Assembly (NCBI RefSeq): GCF_000993785.3
Contig: NZ_CP009922.3
Span: 2,294,001 to 2,358,000, forward strand
DNA: 64,000 nucleotides
Origin: Streptomyces xiamenensis
GTDB taxonomy: Bacteria > Actinomycetota > Actinomycetes > Streptomycetales > Streptomycetaceae
Direction of reading: 5' to 3'
Part shown: in pieces, positions 54,151 through 64,000 of the stretch
Numbering within the stretch: the stretch's first letter is position 1
Layout: each line of letters opens with the position of its first letter
The notes under the pieces: model-generated
The model's input: the letters and a program-made list of their open reading frames with translations, nothing else
Databases searched by the model: none
Told to the model about the DNA's origin: nothing
Position numbers and translations under genes: made by a program

Positions 54151-54475
54151 GCGGCATCACGCGGGGGGCCCGCAGGGGCGACCGGCCGGGTGCCCCTGCG
54201 GGATCGGCGTCAACCCGGTCCGGACGGCGTGGTCTTCGTTCCCGGCACGATCGGGCCCGGCGTTCCCCGCTGCCCCGCCCGGCCCGCCGGGTCGCCGGGT
54301 CGCCGGAGGTGTCCGTCCTGCCCGAACGCGCCCCGGCACCGGACCGCCCCGAGGTATCGGCGCGGAATCGCCACCGCAATAGGTGCGTAACCGATGTGAT
54401 GATCGTGCCCCTTTTCGTCGGGACTGTCGTTGGCTCCGGATAAAGTGCCCTCACATCACTGCATGAGGGGAACAC
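54151..54475. other. Non-coding interval with a second hairpin
   Basis: 325 bp without a credible gene. A further inverted repeat (cccgcaggggc/gcccctgcggg, 54169-54202) lies just after the terminator. The last 60 bp must hold the promoter and ribosome-binding site (gaggggaac) of the first lipoprotein gene. Confidence 0.55.
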
Positions 54476-55009
54476 ATGCGCAAGGCAGTACGGTTGGCCG
54501 CTCCCGCCGCGATAGCCGCGGCGGCTCTCATCCTGACCGGGTGCGGCAGCGACTCCAAGGACGACGACGCCAAGGGCAACGACTCCCAGCAGGAGTCCAC
54601 CACCGGCGGTGGCGACGACGCGGCCGACGACGCCGCCGATGACGCGGCGGACGACGCCCCGGCGGGCGAGGCGCCCAGCGCGGCGGAGCTCGAGGGCTGG
54701 TGGACCGCCGACCTGTCCGGCGCGGAGGCCAACACCCTGATCTTCTCCGCCGACGAGGCCACCATGGCGGTGCCGCTCAGCGGGGACGAGGCGGACCTGT
54801 GCAACGGGACCGTCACAGACGGCACGGTGACCCTGGAGTGCCTGCTGGGCTCCGACTTCACCGAGGGCACCCTGGCCCTGGACGGCGACACGCTCCAGGT
54901 CGCCTGGTCCAGCGGCACCACCGAGACCTACAACAAGATCCCGGGCCTGGAGGACCTCGACCTCGGTGACCTGGGCGGCGACATGGGCGGCCTCGACCTC
55001 GACTTCTGA
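54476..55009 (+). CDS. Acidic lipoprotein, first of a sister pair
   Basis: A 177-residue lipoprotein: signal MRKAVRLAAPAAIAAAAL then lipobox LTGC (Cys about 23). A run of DDAADDAADDAADD follows, then a beta-rich domain with LEGWWTADLSGAEANTLIF, LCNGTVTDGTVTLECLLG (two Cys) and VAWSSGTTETYNKI. The C-terminus is Asp/Gly/Leu-rich (DLDLGDLGGDMGG). It has the same length and plan as the next gene. Role unknown; probably extracellular surface. Confidence 0.85.
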   Translation: MRKAVRLAAPAAIAAAALILTGCGSDSKDDDAKGNDSQQESTTGGGDDAADDAADDAADDAPAGEAPSAAELEGWWTADLSGAEANTLIFSADEATMAVPLSGDEADLCNGTVTDGTVTLECLLGSDFTEGTLALDGDTLQVAWSSGTTETYNKIPGLEDLDLGDLGGDMGGLDLDF

Positions 55010-55058
55010 CCCGGCCGGAGTGAGAAGCGACCGCATGCACGCGATCAACGGGGGATCC

Positions 55059-55592
55059 ATGCGTGAGGCAGGACGACTGGCGGTGCCCGCCGCCGCAGCG
55101 GCGGTGGCCCTGCTCCTGGCCGGCTGCGGCGGCGACAGCGGCGGCTCCGCCGACGGGGGCGGCGACGCCTCCGGCGACAACGGCAGCGGCGGGCAGTCCG
55201 GCGACGCCGCCGGTGACACCCCGCCCGGGGGCACCGGCCTGACCGCCGCCGACCTCGAGGGCTCCTGGATCACCGGCTACGAGCCCGACGACAGCTTCAT
55301 GGTCGTCATGAGCGGGCTGGTGTCCTTCTCGGACCTGGCCGAGGAGCGCACCTGCACGGGCGCCTTCGCGGCCGGTCATCTCGCCATGGAGGACTGCCGG
55401 GACCTCGGCCCCGGCGCCGTCGACCTCGACGGCGGGACGCTGACGGTCTCCTGGTCCTCGGGCGAGACGCACGTCTACAAGCGGGCGGACGACTTCCGGG
55501 AGCTGGAGAACCTGATCCCGGACCTGTCCGAGATGCCCGACCTGGAGGACCTGGACCTCGGTCCGGATCCGGACCTGACGCCCGAAGGCTGA
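55059..55592 (+). CDS. Acidic lipoprotein, second of a sister pair
   Basis: A 177-residue lipoprotein with lipobox LAGC and a Gly/Asp-rich linker. The folded part matches its neighbour in order: LEGSWITGYEPDDSFMVVMS, CTGAFAAGHLAMEDC (two Cys), VSWSSGETHVYKR, and a Leu/Asp-rich tail (MPDLEDLDLGPDPDL). I chose ATG 55059 with a GGGGGA box 4 bases upstream; ATG 55035 is less likely. Tandem duplication followed by divergence is the simplest history. Confidence 0.85.
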   Translation: MREAGRLAVPAAAAAVALLLAGCGGDSGGSADGGGDASGDNGSGGQSGDAAGDTPPGGTGLTAADLEGSWITGYEPDDSFMVVMSGLVSFSDLAEERTCTGAFAAGHLAMEDCRDLGPGAVDLDGGTLTVSWSSGETHVYKRADDFRELENLIPDLSEMPDLEDLDLGPDPDLTPEG

Positions 55593-55612
55593 CGGCACCC
55601 CAGGCAGCACGT

Positions 55613-55656
55613 CATGGCCCGGGCCCCACCGGCGAATTCCAGGGGCCCGGGCCATG
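55613..55656 (+). terminator. Terminator of the lipoprotein pair
   Basis: catggcccgggcccc and ggggcccgggccatg are perfect 15-bp arms around a 14-base loop, 21 bp after the second stop codon. Confidence 0.85.
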
Positions 55657-55826
55657 CACATCGCACCGCGCAGGCGCTGATCGATGCGCACCTGGACACG
55701 CACCACGGGGACGGGGGACGGGAGCGGCGCCGGCCACCGCCCTGCTCACGACCGGATGTTCGGGTGGCGGAGGCGACTCCGGCTGACACTCCCCGGCCGG
55801 GCAGCGGAAAACCGTCCGGAACGCAC

Positions 55827-55857
55827 GGTGGCCGCCCCGGAGTCCGGGGCGGCCACC
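55827..55857 (-). terminator. Terminator of the main nuo operon
   Basis: ggtggccgccccgg and ccggggcggccacc are perfect 14-bp arms with a 3-base loop, 27 bp beyond the nuoN stop on the minus strand. Confidence 0.88.
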
Positions 55858-55883
55858 GCCGCGTGAGCACGGGCGTGCCCGGC

Positions 55884-57488
55884 CTACCGCAGCACGAACA
55901 CCCCGGCCTGACCCGCCAGATCGAGGAAGTACTGCGGCGCGATGCCCAGCACCAGCGTGACCACCGCGGCCAGACCCACCACCGAGGAGGTCAGCGGGCT
56001 CGGGATCACCACCGAGGGACCGTCGGCCTTCGGCTCGCTGAAGAACATCAGCACGATCACCCGTACGTAGAAGAACGCCGCGATCGCCGACGCCGCCACA
56101 CCCGTGATGACCAGGCCCATCGCCCCGGCGTCCGCCGCCGCCCGGAACACCGCGAACTTCCCGGCGAACCCGGAGGTCAGCGGAATGCCCGCGAAGGCCA
56201 GCAGGAACAGCGCGAACACCCCGGCCAGCAGCGGCGAACGCCGCCCCAGCCCGGCCCACTTCGACAGATGCGTGGCCTCGCCGCCCGCGTCCCGCACCAG
56301 CGTGACCACGGCGAAGGCGCCGAGCGTCACGAACGAGTACGCCGCCAGGTAGAACAGCACCGAGGACACGCCGTCCTCGCTGACCGCCACCACACCCGCC
56401 AGGATGAACCCGGCGTGCGCGATCGAGGAGTACGCCAGCAGCCGCTTCACGTCGGTCTGCGTGATGGCGATGACCGCACCGGCCACCATCGACGCGATGG
56501 CCACGCCCCACAGCGCCGGCTCCCAGTCCCACCGGGTGCCGTCCAGCGCCACGTACAGCAGCCGCAGCAGCGCGCCGAACGCCGCCACCTTGGTCGCCGC
56601 CGCCATGAAGCCGGTCACCGGGGTCGGGGCGCCCTGGTACACGTCCGGGGTCCACATGTGGAAGGGCACCGCGCCGACCTTGAACAGCAGGCCCATCACC
56701 ACCAGCGCACCGCCGATCAGCAGCAGCGCGTCATTGCCCATCGTCGAGGCGAGCCCCGGGTCGAGAGCGGCCGGCGCCCCGCCGATGACCTCGGCGATCC
56801 CGGCGTAGGTGACGGTCCCGGCGTACCCGTACAGCAGGGCGATGCCGAACAGCAGGAACGCGGAGGCGAACGCGCCCAGCAGGAAGTACTTGACCGCCGC
56901 CTCCTGCGACAGCAGCCGCTTGCGGCGCGCGAGTGCGCACAGCAGGTACAGCGGCAGCGACAGCACTTCCAGCGCGATGAACAGCACCAGCAGATCGTTG
57001 GCCGCCGGGAAGAGCAGCATGCCGCCGACCGCGAACAGCAGCAGCGGGAAGATCTCGGTGGTCATGTGCCCGGCGCGCACGGCCTCCTGCTCGGCCTCAC
57101 CGCCCGGCACCGCCGCCGCCTGCGCGGCGAACGAGTCCACCGGCGCGCCGTGCTTGGCCGGTTCGAGACGCCGCTCCGCGAACAGGAACACCGACAGCAG
57201 CCCCACCAGCAGGATCACGCCCTGGAGGAACAGCGCGGGCCCGTCCACCGCCAGCGAGCCCATGCCCGCGATCTGCGCCTTGTCCGTGGCGTGCCCGCCC
57301 GCCGCCAGGCCCACCACCGCGGCGAACGCCGCGGCGAAGCCGAGGGTGGTGAGCACCAGTTGCGTGCCGTACCGGGCCGACCGGGGCGCGAACGCCTCGA
57401 TCAGCACCCCGATGACGGCGACGCCGAACACGATCAGGCTCGGCAGCAGCGCCAGCCATTCGATCGAAGGAGCCTGAAGATCATTCAT
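55884..57488 (-). CDS. nuoN: NADH dehydrogenase subunit N
   Basis: A 534-residue, 14-TM antiporter-like subunit of complex I. Stretches LLFKVGAVPFHMWTPDVYQG, TQTDVKRLLAYSSIAHAGFI and GFAGKFAVFRAAADAG carry the channel Lys and Glu residues. Last gene of the complete operon, overlapping nuoM by 8 bp. Confidence 0.97.
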   Translation of the reverse strand: MNDLQAPSIEWLALLPSLIVFGVAVIGVLIEAFAPRSARYGTQLVLTTLGFAAAFAAVVGLAAGGHATDKAQIAGMGSLAVDGPALFLQGVILLVGLLSVFLFAERRLEPAKHGAPVDSFAAQAAAVPGGEAEQEAVRAGHMTTEIFPLLLFAVGGMLLFPAANDLLVLFIALEVLSLPLYLLCALARRKRLLSQEAAVKYFLLGAFASAFLLFGIALLYGYAGTVTYAGIAEVIGGAPAALDPGLASTMGNDALLLIGGALVVMGLLFKVGAVPFHMWTPDVYQGAPTPVTGFMAAATKVAAFGALLRLLYVALDGTRWDWEPALWGVAIASMVAGAVIAITQTDVKRLLAYSSIAHAGFILAGVVAVSEDGVSSVLFYLAAYSFVTLGAFAVVTLVRDAGGEATHLSKWAGLGRRSPLLAGVFALFLLAFAGIPLTSGFAGKFAVFRAAADAGAMGLVITGVAASAIAAFFYVRVIVLMFFSEPKADGPSVVIPSPLTSSVVGLAAVVTLVLGIAPQYFLDLAGQAGVFVLR

Positions 57489-59106
57489 GGGAGGCGCCCT
57501 CCGCTTCGGTCACGGTCACGTCCGGCTGCGGATCGCTCTTGTTGACGTCCGACAGCGTGTGTTCGACAGCTGGGTTCACGAGATCGGTGACCGGCTTCGG
57601 GTACACCCCGAGGAAGATCAGCAGCGCGATCAGCGGGGCCACCACCGCCAGTTCCCGCATCCGCAGGTCGGGCAGCTTCTCCAGGCCGGGCTTCACGGGG
57701 CCGGTCATGGTCCGCTGGTACAGCACCAGGACGTACAGCGCCGCGAGCACGATGCCCACCGTGGCGATGATCCCGGCCGCCTTGTACCGGCTGAACGTGC
57801 CCACCAGCACCAGGAACTCGCTGACGAACGGGCCAAGGCCCGGCAGCGACAGGGTGGCGAGACCGCCGATGAGGAAGGTGCCCGCCAGCACCGGCGCCGT
57901 CTTCTGCACCCCGCCGTAGTCGGCGATGAGCCGCGAGCCGCGCCGCGAGATCAGGAAGCCCGCCACCAGCATCAGGGCGGCCGTCGCGATCCCGTGGTTG
58001 ATCATGTACAGCGTGGCCCCGGAGTGGCCCTGGCTGGTCATCACGAAGATGCCCAGCACGATGAACCCGAAGTGGGAGATCGAGGCGTACGCGATCAGCC
58101 GCTTCATGTCCCGCTGGCCGAGCGCCAGCAGCGCCCCGTACACGATGCTCACCAGCGACAGCACGATGACCGCCGGGGTGGCCCAGGTGCTCGCCTCGGG
58201 GAAGAGGCCGAGGCAGAACCGCAGCATCGCGAAGGTGCCGACCTTGTCCACGACCGCCGTGATGAGCACGGCCACCGGGGCCGTCGACTCGCCCATCGCG
58301 TTCGGCAGCCAGGTGTGCAGCGGCCACAGCGGGGCCTTGATGGCGAAGGCGAAGAAGAAGCCCAGGAACAGCCAGCGTTCGGTGCCGGTGCCGAAGGTCA
58401 GCTCACCGGCCGCCTTGGCGTCCGCGATGGCCGTCAGCGAGAACGTGCCGTTGCCCAGCTGGTCGTTGGTGGCGACCCACAGGCCGATCACCGCCGCCAG
58501 CATCACCAGACCGCCGGCGAGGTTGTACAGCAGGAACTTGACCGCGGCGTACGAACGCTGCCGCGCCTGCCCCTCCTCGTCGTGCTCGCCGGCCCGGTCC
58601 CCGAAGCCGCCGATGAGGAAGTACATCGGGATGAGCATGGCTTCGAAGAAGATGTAGAAGAGGAAGATGTCGGTGGCGGCGAAGGACATGATGACCATGG
58701 CCTCGACCAGCAGGATCAGCGCGAAGAAACCCTGGGTGGGCCGCCACCGCTTGCCCTGGGGTGTCTCGCCTTCCTTCGGGTCCGCGTCGTTCCAGCCGGC
58801 CCCGATCAGGAACGGGATCACGATCGCGGTGAGCCCGATCAGGGCGACACCGATGCCGTCCACACCGAGCTCGTAGGTGACCCCGAAGTCCCTGATCCAG
58901 GTGAGGGATTCGGTCAGCTGATACCGGTCGGCGCCGGGCCCGGTGTCGAAGCGCAGCAGCACCGCCGCCGCGAACACCACCGTCAGCACGGAGAAGCCCA
59001 GCGCCGTCCATTTGGCGAGGGTGCGGCGCGCCGCGGGCACCGCGGCCGTGGCCACCGCGCCGATGGCGGGGGCCAGGGCCGTGGCCGTCAGCAGGGGAAA
59101 TGACAT
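57481..59106 (-). CDS. nuoM: NADH dehydrogenase subunit M
   Basis: A 541-residue antiporter-like subunit: VTYELGVDGIGVALIGLTAI, FYIFFEAMLIPMYFLIGGFG (conserved Glu) and AIKAPLWPLHTWLPNAMGES. ATG 59106 lies 1 bp after the nuoL stop. Confidence 0.97.
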   Translation of the reverse strand: MSFPLLTATALAPAIGAVATAAVPAARRTLAKWTALGFSVLTVVFAAAVLLRFDTGPGADRYQLTESLTWIRDFGVTYELGVDGIGVALIGLTAIVIPFLIGAGWNDADPKEGETPQGKRWRPTQGFFALILLVEAMVIMSFAATDIFLFYIFFEAMLIPMYFLIGGFGDRAGEHDEEGQARQRSYAAVKFLLYNLAGGLVMLAAVIGLWVATNDQLGNGTFSLTAIADAKAAGELTFGTGTERWLFLGFFFAFAIKAPLWPLHTWLPNAMGESTAPVAVLITAVVDKVGTFAMLRFCLGLFPEASTWATPAVIVLSLVSIVYGALLALGQRDMKRLIAYASISHFGFIVLGIFVMTSQGHSGATLYMINHGIATAALMLVAGFLISRRGSRLIADYGGVQKTAPVLAGTFLIGGLATLSLPGLGPFVSEFLVLVGTFSRYKAAGIIATVGIVLAALYVLVLYQRTMTGPVKPGLEKLPDLRMRELAVVAPLIALLIFLGVYPKPVTDLVNPAVEHTLSDVNKSDPQPDVTVTEAEGASHE

Positions 59107-59107
59107 C

Positions 59108-61003
59108 TCAGACCGCCCTCATCAGCAGGGTCACGGCGATCAGGATCGCCGCACCGCCGAACATCGAGACCGCGTAACTGCGGGCATATCCGTTCTGGAC
59201 CCGCCGCAGCCGCCCGGACATACCGCCGAACGCGGCGGCCAGCCCGTTGACGACGCCGTCCACCAGCTTGTGGTCGACATACACCAGGCCCCGGGTGAGA
59301 TACGTGCCCGGTGTGACGAACGCGGCGTGGTTGAAGTCGTCCTGGAGCAGGTCACGGCGCGCCGCCCGGGTGACGAAGCTGCCGCGCGGTGCCACCACCG
59401 GCGCCGGCCGCCGCCCGTACTGGAGGTACGCGACCCCGACGCCGATCACCATCACGGCGGTGGCCGCCAGCGACACGGTGCCGTGGCCGACCGGGGAGTC
59501 GCCGTGCGCCAGACCGGTGACCGGCTCCAGCCAGTGTGCGAAGGACTCGTTCAGGTTGAACGCGAAGCCCGCGCCGACCGAGCCGATCGCCAGCACGATC
59601 ATCGGGATCGTCATGGTGGCGGGCGACTCGTGCGGGTGCGGCTGCTTCCCGGCGGCGTCCGGCTGCCAGCGCTTCTCGCCGAAGAACGTCAGGAGCATGA
59701 TGCGCGTCATGTAGTACGCGGTGAGCGCCGCGCCCAGCAGCATCACCGAGCCCAGGATCCAGCCCTGCGTGCCGCCCTTGGAGAACCCGGCGTAGATGAT
59801 CTCGTCCTTGGAGAAGAACCCGGACAGATACGGGAAGCCGATGATCGCCAGGTAGGCGAGGCCGAAGGTCACGAAGGTGACCGGCATGTACTTCCGCAGG
59901 CCGCCGTACTTGCGCATGTCGACCTCGTCGTTCATGCCGTGCATGACCGAGCCTGCACCCAGGAACAGGCCCGCCTTGAAGAAGCCGTGCGTCACCAGGT
60001 GCATGATCGCGAAGGCGTAGCCGATCGGGCCGAGCCCGGCGGCCAGCATCATGTAGCCGATCTGCGACATGGTCGAGCCGGCCAGCGCCTTCTTGATGTC
60101 GTCCTTGGCGCAACCGACGATCGCACCGAAGACCAGCGTGACGGCGCCGACCACGATGACGACGGTCTGCGCGTCGGGTGCCGCGTTGAAGATCGCGCCG
60201 GAGCGCACCACCAGGTAGACACCGGCGGTCACCATGGTGGCCGCGTGGATCAGGGCCGAGACCGGGGTCGGGCCCTCCATCGCGTCACCGAGCCAGGACT
60301 GGAGCGGCACCTGCGCCGACTTGCCGCAGGCGGCCAGCAGCAGCATCAGCCCGATCGCGGTGAGCGTGCCCTCGCCGGTGTCCGCCGCGCTCGAGAGCAC
60401 GGGGCCGAAGGCGAAGGTGCCGAAGGTGGTGAACATCAGCATGATCGCGATGGACAGGCCGATGTCGCCGACCCGGTTGACGATGAACGCCTTCTTCGCC
60501 GCGGTGGCCGCGCTCGGCCGGTCCTGCCAGAACCCGATCAGCAGGTAGGAGGCGAGACCCACGCCCTCCCAGCCGGCGTACAGCAGCAGGTAGTTGTCGG
60601 CCAGGACCAGCAGCAGCATGGCGGCGAGGAACAGGTTGAGGTAGCCGAAGAACCGCCGCCGGCGCGGGTCGTGCTCCATGTAACCGACGGAGTACACATG
60701 GATCAGCGAGCCGACACCCGTGATGAGCAGCGCGAACGTCATCGACAGCTGGTCGAGCTGGAAGGCCACGTCCGCCTGGAAACCGGCCACCGGAATCCAG
60801 CTGAACAGATGCTGGTGCAGGGTGCGGTCGCCGTCCGCCCTGCCCAGCAGTTCGAAGAACAGCACCGCCGCGAGGGCGAAGGACACGAAGGCCAGGCCGG
60901 TACCGAGCCAGTGGCCCGTACGGTCGAGCCGCCGGCCGCCCACGAGCAGCACCAGCGCGCCGAGCAGCGGTGCCGCGACGAGCAGTCCGATCAATGACTC
61001 CAC
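59108..61003 (-). CDS. nuoL: NADH dehydrogenase subunit L
   Basis: A 631-residue subunit carrying the lateral helix. [58 protein letters not shown] and [16 protein letters not shown] are typical. GTG start at 61003, 12 bp after the nuoK stop. Confidence 0.97.
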   Translation of the reverse strand: MESLIGLLVAAPLLGALVLLVGGRRLDRTGHWLGTGLAFVSFALAAVLFFELLGRADGDRTLHQHLFSWIPVAGFQADVAFQLDQLSMTFALLITGVGSLIHVYSVGYMEHDPRRRRFFGYLNLFLAAMLLLVLADNYLLLYAGWEGVGLASYLLIGFWQDRPSAATAAKKAFIVNRVGDIGLSIAIMLMFTTFGTFAFGPVLSSAADTGEGTLTAIGLMLLLAACGKSAQVPLQSWLGDAMEGPTPVSALIHAATMVTAGVYLVVRSGAIFNAAPDAQTVVIVVGAVTLVFGAIVGCAKDDIKKALAGSTMSQIGYMMLAAGLGPIGYAFAIMHLVTHGFFKAGLFLGAGSVMHGMNDEVDMRKYGGLRKYMPVTFVTFGLAYLAIIGFPYLSGFFSKDEIIYAGFSKGGTQGWILGSVMLLGAALTAYYMTRIMLLTFFGEKRWQPDAAGKQPHPHESPATMTIPMIVLAIGSVGAGFAFNLNESFAHWLEPVTGLAHGDSPVGHGTVSLAATAVMVIGVGVAYLQYGRRPAPVVAPRGSFVTRAARRDLLQDDFNHAAFVTPGTYLTRGLVYVDHKLVDGVVNGLAAAFGGMSGRLRRVQNGYARSYAVSMFGGAAILIAVTLLMRAV

Positions 61004-61015
61004 TGGTATTACCCC

Positions 61016-61315
61016 TTACAGCTTCATCAGTGAGGCGTCGTCGACCGAGGCCGAGTGGCGGGACCGGTAGACCATGACGATGATCGCGAGCCCGACCACG
61101 ACCTCGGCGGCGGCGACGACCATGACGAAGAACGCCAGGATCTGGCCGTCGAGATTGCCGTGCATCCGGGAGAACGCGACCAGCGCGAGGTTGCTGGCGT
61201 TCAGCATCAGCTCGATGCACATGAACACGACGATGGCGTTCCGCCGCAGCAGGACCCCGCAGGCGCCGAGGGTGAACAGCAGCGCCGCCAGATACAGATA
61301 GTTGTCCGGGCTCAC
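61016..61315 (-). CDS. nuoK: NADH dehydrogenase subunit K
   Basis: A 99-residue, three-TM subunit: [20 protein letters not shown] and [20 protein letters not shown] hold the two membrane Glu. GTG start at 61315 overlaps nuoJ (GTGA). Confidence 0.96.
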   Translation of the reverse strand: MSPDNYLYLAALLFTLGACGVLLRRNAIVVFMCIELMLNASNLALVAFSRMHGNLDGQILAFFVMVVAAAEVVVGLAIIVMVYRSRHSASVDDASLMKL

Positions 61316-62232
61316 CGGTTCTCCTCCCCGGACTCTTCGCTGTCCTTGGTGCCGCCGTTGACGGTGGCCACGCTCGTGCCGTTGCCGTTGCCGTTGCCGT
61401 CACCGCCGCCGTTGATGCCGTGCTGGCGCGGCTGACCGTGGTAGGTGGCGGTCCGCTGTTCCAGCGCGGTCAGGTCGCGCAGCGCCTCGCGGTGCACCTC
61501 CCGGATCTGGCCGCGTCCGCGCAGGGTGGCGCTGACGCTCAGCTCGGAGGGGGTGCCGTCGGGCAGCAGGCCGGGGATGTCCACCCCGTTGTGCCGCGCG
61601 TACACGCCCGGCGCGGGCAGCGGCGGGACGTGCGTGGCGTTCTTGATCCGGTCGATCGACTGCTCGCGCTGCGACTTGATGCGCTCGATCCGCTCGCGGT
61701 GGGTGAGCATGGTGGCGCCCACGGCGGCGATCGTCAGCAGGATGCCGGTCACCTCGAAGGCCACCACGTAGCGGGTGAACAGCAGCGAGGCCAGGCCCTG
61801 CACGTTGCCGCCGGCGTTCGCCTGGCCGAGCCCGGTGAACGAGCCGCCCGCGGCCTGCCCGATGCCGGCGATCAGCAGGATGCCGAGCCCCAGGCCGAGC
61901 CCGGCGGCCAGCCAGCGCTGGCCCTTGAGCGTCTCCTTCAGGGAGTCCGCCGCGCTCACCCCGACCAGCATCAGGACGAACAGGAACAGCATCATCACGG
62001 CGCCGGTGTAGACGACGATCTGCACCACGCCGAGGAAGTACGCGCCGTTGGCCAGGTAGAACAGCGCCAGGATGATCATGGTGCCGGCCAGGCAGAGCGC
62101 GGAGTACACCGCGCGCCGCATCAGCACCGTGCCGAGGCCGCCGGCCACCGCGATCGGGGCCAGGATCCAGAACTGCACCGCCTCACCGGAGGAGGTGGAG
62201 CTCTCGGCGGCCAGGGTGGTCAGGGCGTTCAT
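61312..62232 (-). CDS. nuoJ: NADH dehydrogenase subunit J with long soluble tail
   Basis: A 306-residue protein. The five-TM core ends near residue 190 ([20 protein letters not shown]). The tail of about 110 residues is hydrophilic and ends in a Gly-Asn repeat ([12 protein letters not shown]) encoded by tandem hexamers (gttgcc). E. coli-type NuoJ has no such tail. ATG 62232 overlaps the nuoI stop. Confidence 0.95.
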   Translation of the reverse strand: MNALTTLAAESSTSSGEAVQFWILAPIAVAGGLGTVLMRRAVYSALCLAGTMIILALFYLANGAYFLGVVQIVVYTGAVMMLFLFVLMLVGVSAADSLKETLKGQRWLAAGLGLGLGILLIAGIGQAAGGSFTGLGQANAGGNVQGLASLLFTRYVVAFEVTGILLTIAAVGATMLTHRERIERIKSQREQSIDRIKNATHVPPLPAPGVYARHNGVDIPGLLPDGTPSELSVSATLRGRGQIREVHREALRDLTALEQRTATYHGQPRQHGINGGGDGNGNGNGTSVATVNGGTKDSEESGEENR

Positions 62233-62876
62233 GCCCGCACCCCCGAACCGGAGTCGCCCGCGTCGCCATTGGGGTCGCGCAGCCGGGACGCCGCCGCCAG
62301 GGCGTCGTCCTCGTCCGCCGGGGGCTGCTCGCCCTTGGACCGCGCCACCTGGCGTTCGGTCCCGGGCGCCGCGGCCTTCACCTCGCCCCGGTAGTACGTC
62401 TGCTCGTCGGCGCCGGGGTAGATGGCGTGCGGCGAGTCGACCATGCCGTCCTGCAGGCCGGCCAGCAGCTCCTCCTTGGTGAAGATCAGGGAGGCGCGGG
62501 TGCGGTCGGCCAGCTCGTACTCGTTGGTCATGGTCAGCGCCCGGGTGGGGCACGCCTCGACGCACAGGCCGCACAGGATGCAGCGCAGGTAGTTGATCTG
62601 GTAGACCCGGCCGTACCGCTCACCCGGGGAGTAGCGCTCCTCCTCGGTGTTGTCGGCGCCCTCCACATAGATGGCGTCGGCGGGACAGGCCCAGGCGCAC
62701 AGCTCACAGCCGATGCACTTCTCCAGACCGTCGGGGTGACGGTTGAGCTGGTGCCGGCCGTGGAAGCGCGGCGCGGTGGGCTTCTTCTCCTCCGGGTACT
62801 GCTCGGTCAGGCGCTTCTTGAACATGGCCTTGAAGGTCACGCCGAAGCCGCCCACGGGATTCCGGAACTCAGGCAC
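62229..62876 (-). CDS. nuoI: NADH dehydrogenase subunit I
   Basis: A 215-residue 2x4Fe-4S subunit: [12 protein letters not shown] and [12 protein letters not shown], preceded by the amphipathic helix [20 protein letters not shown]. The C-terminal 50 residues are a disordered extension. GTG start at 62876 overlaps nuoH by 8 bp. Confidence 0.97.
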   Translation of the reverse strand: MPEFRNPVGGFGVTFKAMFKKRLTEQYPEEKKPTAPRFHGRHQLNRHPDGLEKCIGCELCAWACPADAIYVEGADNTEEERYSPGERYGRVYQINYLRCILCGLCVEACPTRALTMTNEYELADRTRASLIFTKEELLAGLQDGMVDSPHAIYPGADEQTYYRGEVKAAAPGTERQVARSKGEQPPADEDDALAAASRLRDPNGDAGDSGSGVRA

Positions 62877-64000
62877 CGTCGCCCTCCTTTCCTTGGGTTG
62901 CCTCGGTATCCGCGGTGTCGCTCGCCGCGACGCCCGCCGTGGGCCCGCGTGAGGGCCGGCGGGGCACCGGTGGCAGGGTCTGCCCCGGCAGCGGCGGTAC
63001 GGGGAACCCGCCCGCCATCGGGTCGAACGGCTCCTCGGCGCGGTCCGCCTCTTCGGCGGCGCGCTTCTCGTCGGCGCGGTCGCGGAAGATGTCCACGACG
63101 AAGGAGACGAGCAGCAGGCAGATGACGCCGCCGACCACCCACAGGACGATGTCGCGGAAGCCGTAGCCCTCGTTCTGCATGCCGCGCACGGTGGCGACCA
63201 GCATCAGCCACACCAGCGCGACCGGGATCAGCACCTTCCAGCCGAGCTTCATGAGCTGGTCGTAGCGCACCCGCGGCAGCGAGGCCCGGGCCCAGACGAA
63301 GACGAAGATGACGGCCAGCATCTTGAGGGTGAACCACAGCATGGGCCACCAGCCGGAGTTGGCGCCCTCCCAGAAGCTCAGCGGTGCCGGGGCCCGCCAG
63401 CCGCCCAGGAACAGGGTCACCATCAGCATGGAGACGATGACCATGTGGATGTACTCGGACATCATGAAGAACGCGAACTTGATGGACGAGTACTCGGTGA
63501 GGTAGCCGCCCACCAGGTCGCCCTCGGACTCCGGCATGTCGAACGGCAGCCGGTGCGACTCGCCGACCATCGCCACCGTGTAGATCAGGAAGGACACCGG
63601 CAGCAGCACCATGAACCAGCGGTCGCTCTGCGCGTCCACGATGCCCGAGGTGGACATCGTCCCGGAGTACAGGAAGACGGCGGCGAAGCTGAGGCCCATG
63701 GCCACCTCGTAGGAGATGACCTGCGCCGTGGCCCGCACCCCGCCCAGCAGCGGATAGGTGGAGTTGGAGGACCAGCCGGCCAGCACCGTGCCGTACACGG
63801 TGATCGCGGCGGTGGCCAGCACCAGCAGCAGCGCCACCGGCAGATCGGTGAGCTGCAGCACCGTGCTGGTGCCGAAGATGCTCACCGGGTCGTCGGCCGG
63901 CCCGAACGGGATGACCGCCACGGCCATGAACGCGGGGATCGTCGCCAGGGCCGGGGCCAGGATGAAGAGCACCTTGTCCGCGCCCTTGACGACGATGTCT
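62869..64000 (-). CDS. nuoH: NADH dehydrogenase subunit H (N-terminus outside window)
   Basis: The frame stays open to the window edge ([18 protein letters not shown] just inside it). Visible features: [40 protein letters not shown], and a long soluble C-terminal tail ([20 protein letters not shown]) not found in nuoH2. Subunits A-G of the complete cluster should lie beyond 64 kb. Confidence 0.97.
   Translation of the reverse strand, partial: DIVVKGADKVLFILAPALATIPAFMAVAVIPFGPADDPVSIFGTSTVLQLTDLPVALLLVLATAAITVYGTVLAGWSSNSTYPLLGGVRATAQVISYEVAMGLSFAAVFLYSGTMSTSGIVDAQSDRWFMVLLPVSFLIYTVAMVGESHRLPFDMPESEGDLVGGYLTEYSSIKFAFFMMSEYIHMVIVSMLMVTLFLGGWRAPAPLSFWEGANSGWWPMLWFTLKMLAVIFVFVWARASLPRVRYDQLMKLGWKVLIPVALVWLMLVATVRGMQNEGYGFRDIVLWVVGGVICLLLVSFVVDIFRDRADEKRAAEEADRAEEPFDPMAGGFPVPPLPGQTLPPVPRRPSRGPTAGVAASDTADTEATQGKEGDGA

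Noticed and set aside
57487..60997. Long plus-strand frames over nuoM and nuoL
   Set aside because: Antisense shadows with His/Arg/Gln-rich composition and no family features.

Overview
The window is high-GC actinobacterial chromosome and almost certainly comes from a Streptomyces. The signs are GTG and TTG starts, start/stop overlaps of the ATGA and GTGA kind, terminators that are perfect GC hairpins with little or no T-run, two NADH dehydrogenase clusters, and a bldA-type TTA codon in a developmental regulator. The gene order at both ends (MaoC pair, rpmG, tRNA-Met, tRNA-Thr; then tRNA-Tyr, yajQ, htpX, second nuo cluster, korAB, rarD, polyprenyl synthase, nuo) matches my memory of the Streptomyces core chromosome.

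Layout. 1-3.4 kb: two hydratase-fold genes, rpmG, two tRNAs, a degenerate amidohydrolase and an NAD(P)-binding protein. 3.8-21.4 kb: a phage-tail-like contractile injection system (eCIS), the main accessory feature. It holds a TTA-containing LuxR regulator behind a 12-codon leader ORF, a Pvc16/DUF4255 cap protein, an oppositely transcribed membrane protein resembling the CisA adaptor (Ig-like, transmembrane, beta-trefoil), and then one tight operon: sheath, tube, two small assembly-type proteins, a 1308-residue disordered protein with repeated VQR motifs, second tube protein, LysM baseplate protein, spike, gp25-like, gpJ-like, gpI-like, and a zinc-ribbon/transmembrane/discoidin-like protein. 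No capsid, terminase, portal, lysis or integrase gene is present, so it is not a prophage. No AAA+ ATPase, PAAR tip, tail fibre or toxin gene is recognisable in the cluster.

21.5-27.1 kb: accessory genes. They include a secreted protease-inhibitor-like protein, a frameshifted ArsR-type regulator, a class IV aminotransferase, the tail of a lost SDR gene, an XRE-cupin repressor next to a perfect 13-bp-arm palindrome, a methyltransferase, a DinB-like protein and an exported alpha/beta hydrolase. 27.4-30 kb: tRNA-Tyr, yajQ, a membrane protein, YccF and HtpX.

30.1-39.7 kb: a second, partial complex I operon (nuoABCHIJKLMN, without D, E, F or G). Its nuoC carries a single-base frameshift and a long repetitive tail. 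39.8-43.1 kb: two tandem sensor kinases with nearly identical catalytic halves and one response regulator. 43.3-46.3 kb: korAB, a ferredoxin-linked 2-oxoacid oxidoreductase that could feed a ferredoxin-type complex I. 46.4-55.6 kb: Uma2 protein, RarD, a phosphotransferase, a CGNR/VOC divergent pair whose start codons lie inside one inverted repeat, a LolA-like exported protein, polyprenyl synthase, fumarylacetoacetase and two sister lipoproteins. 55.9-64 kb: the distal part (nuoH to nuoN) of the complete complex I operon, cut by the window end.

All calls come from reading translations and sequence by eye; no database search was run.
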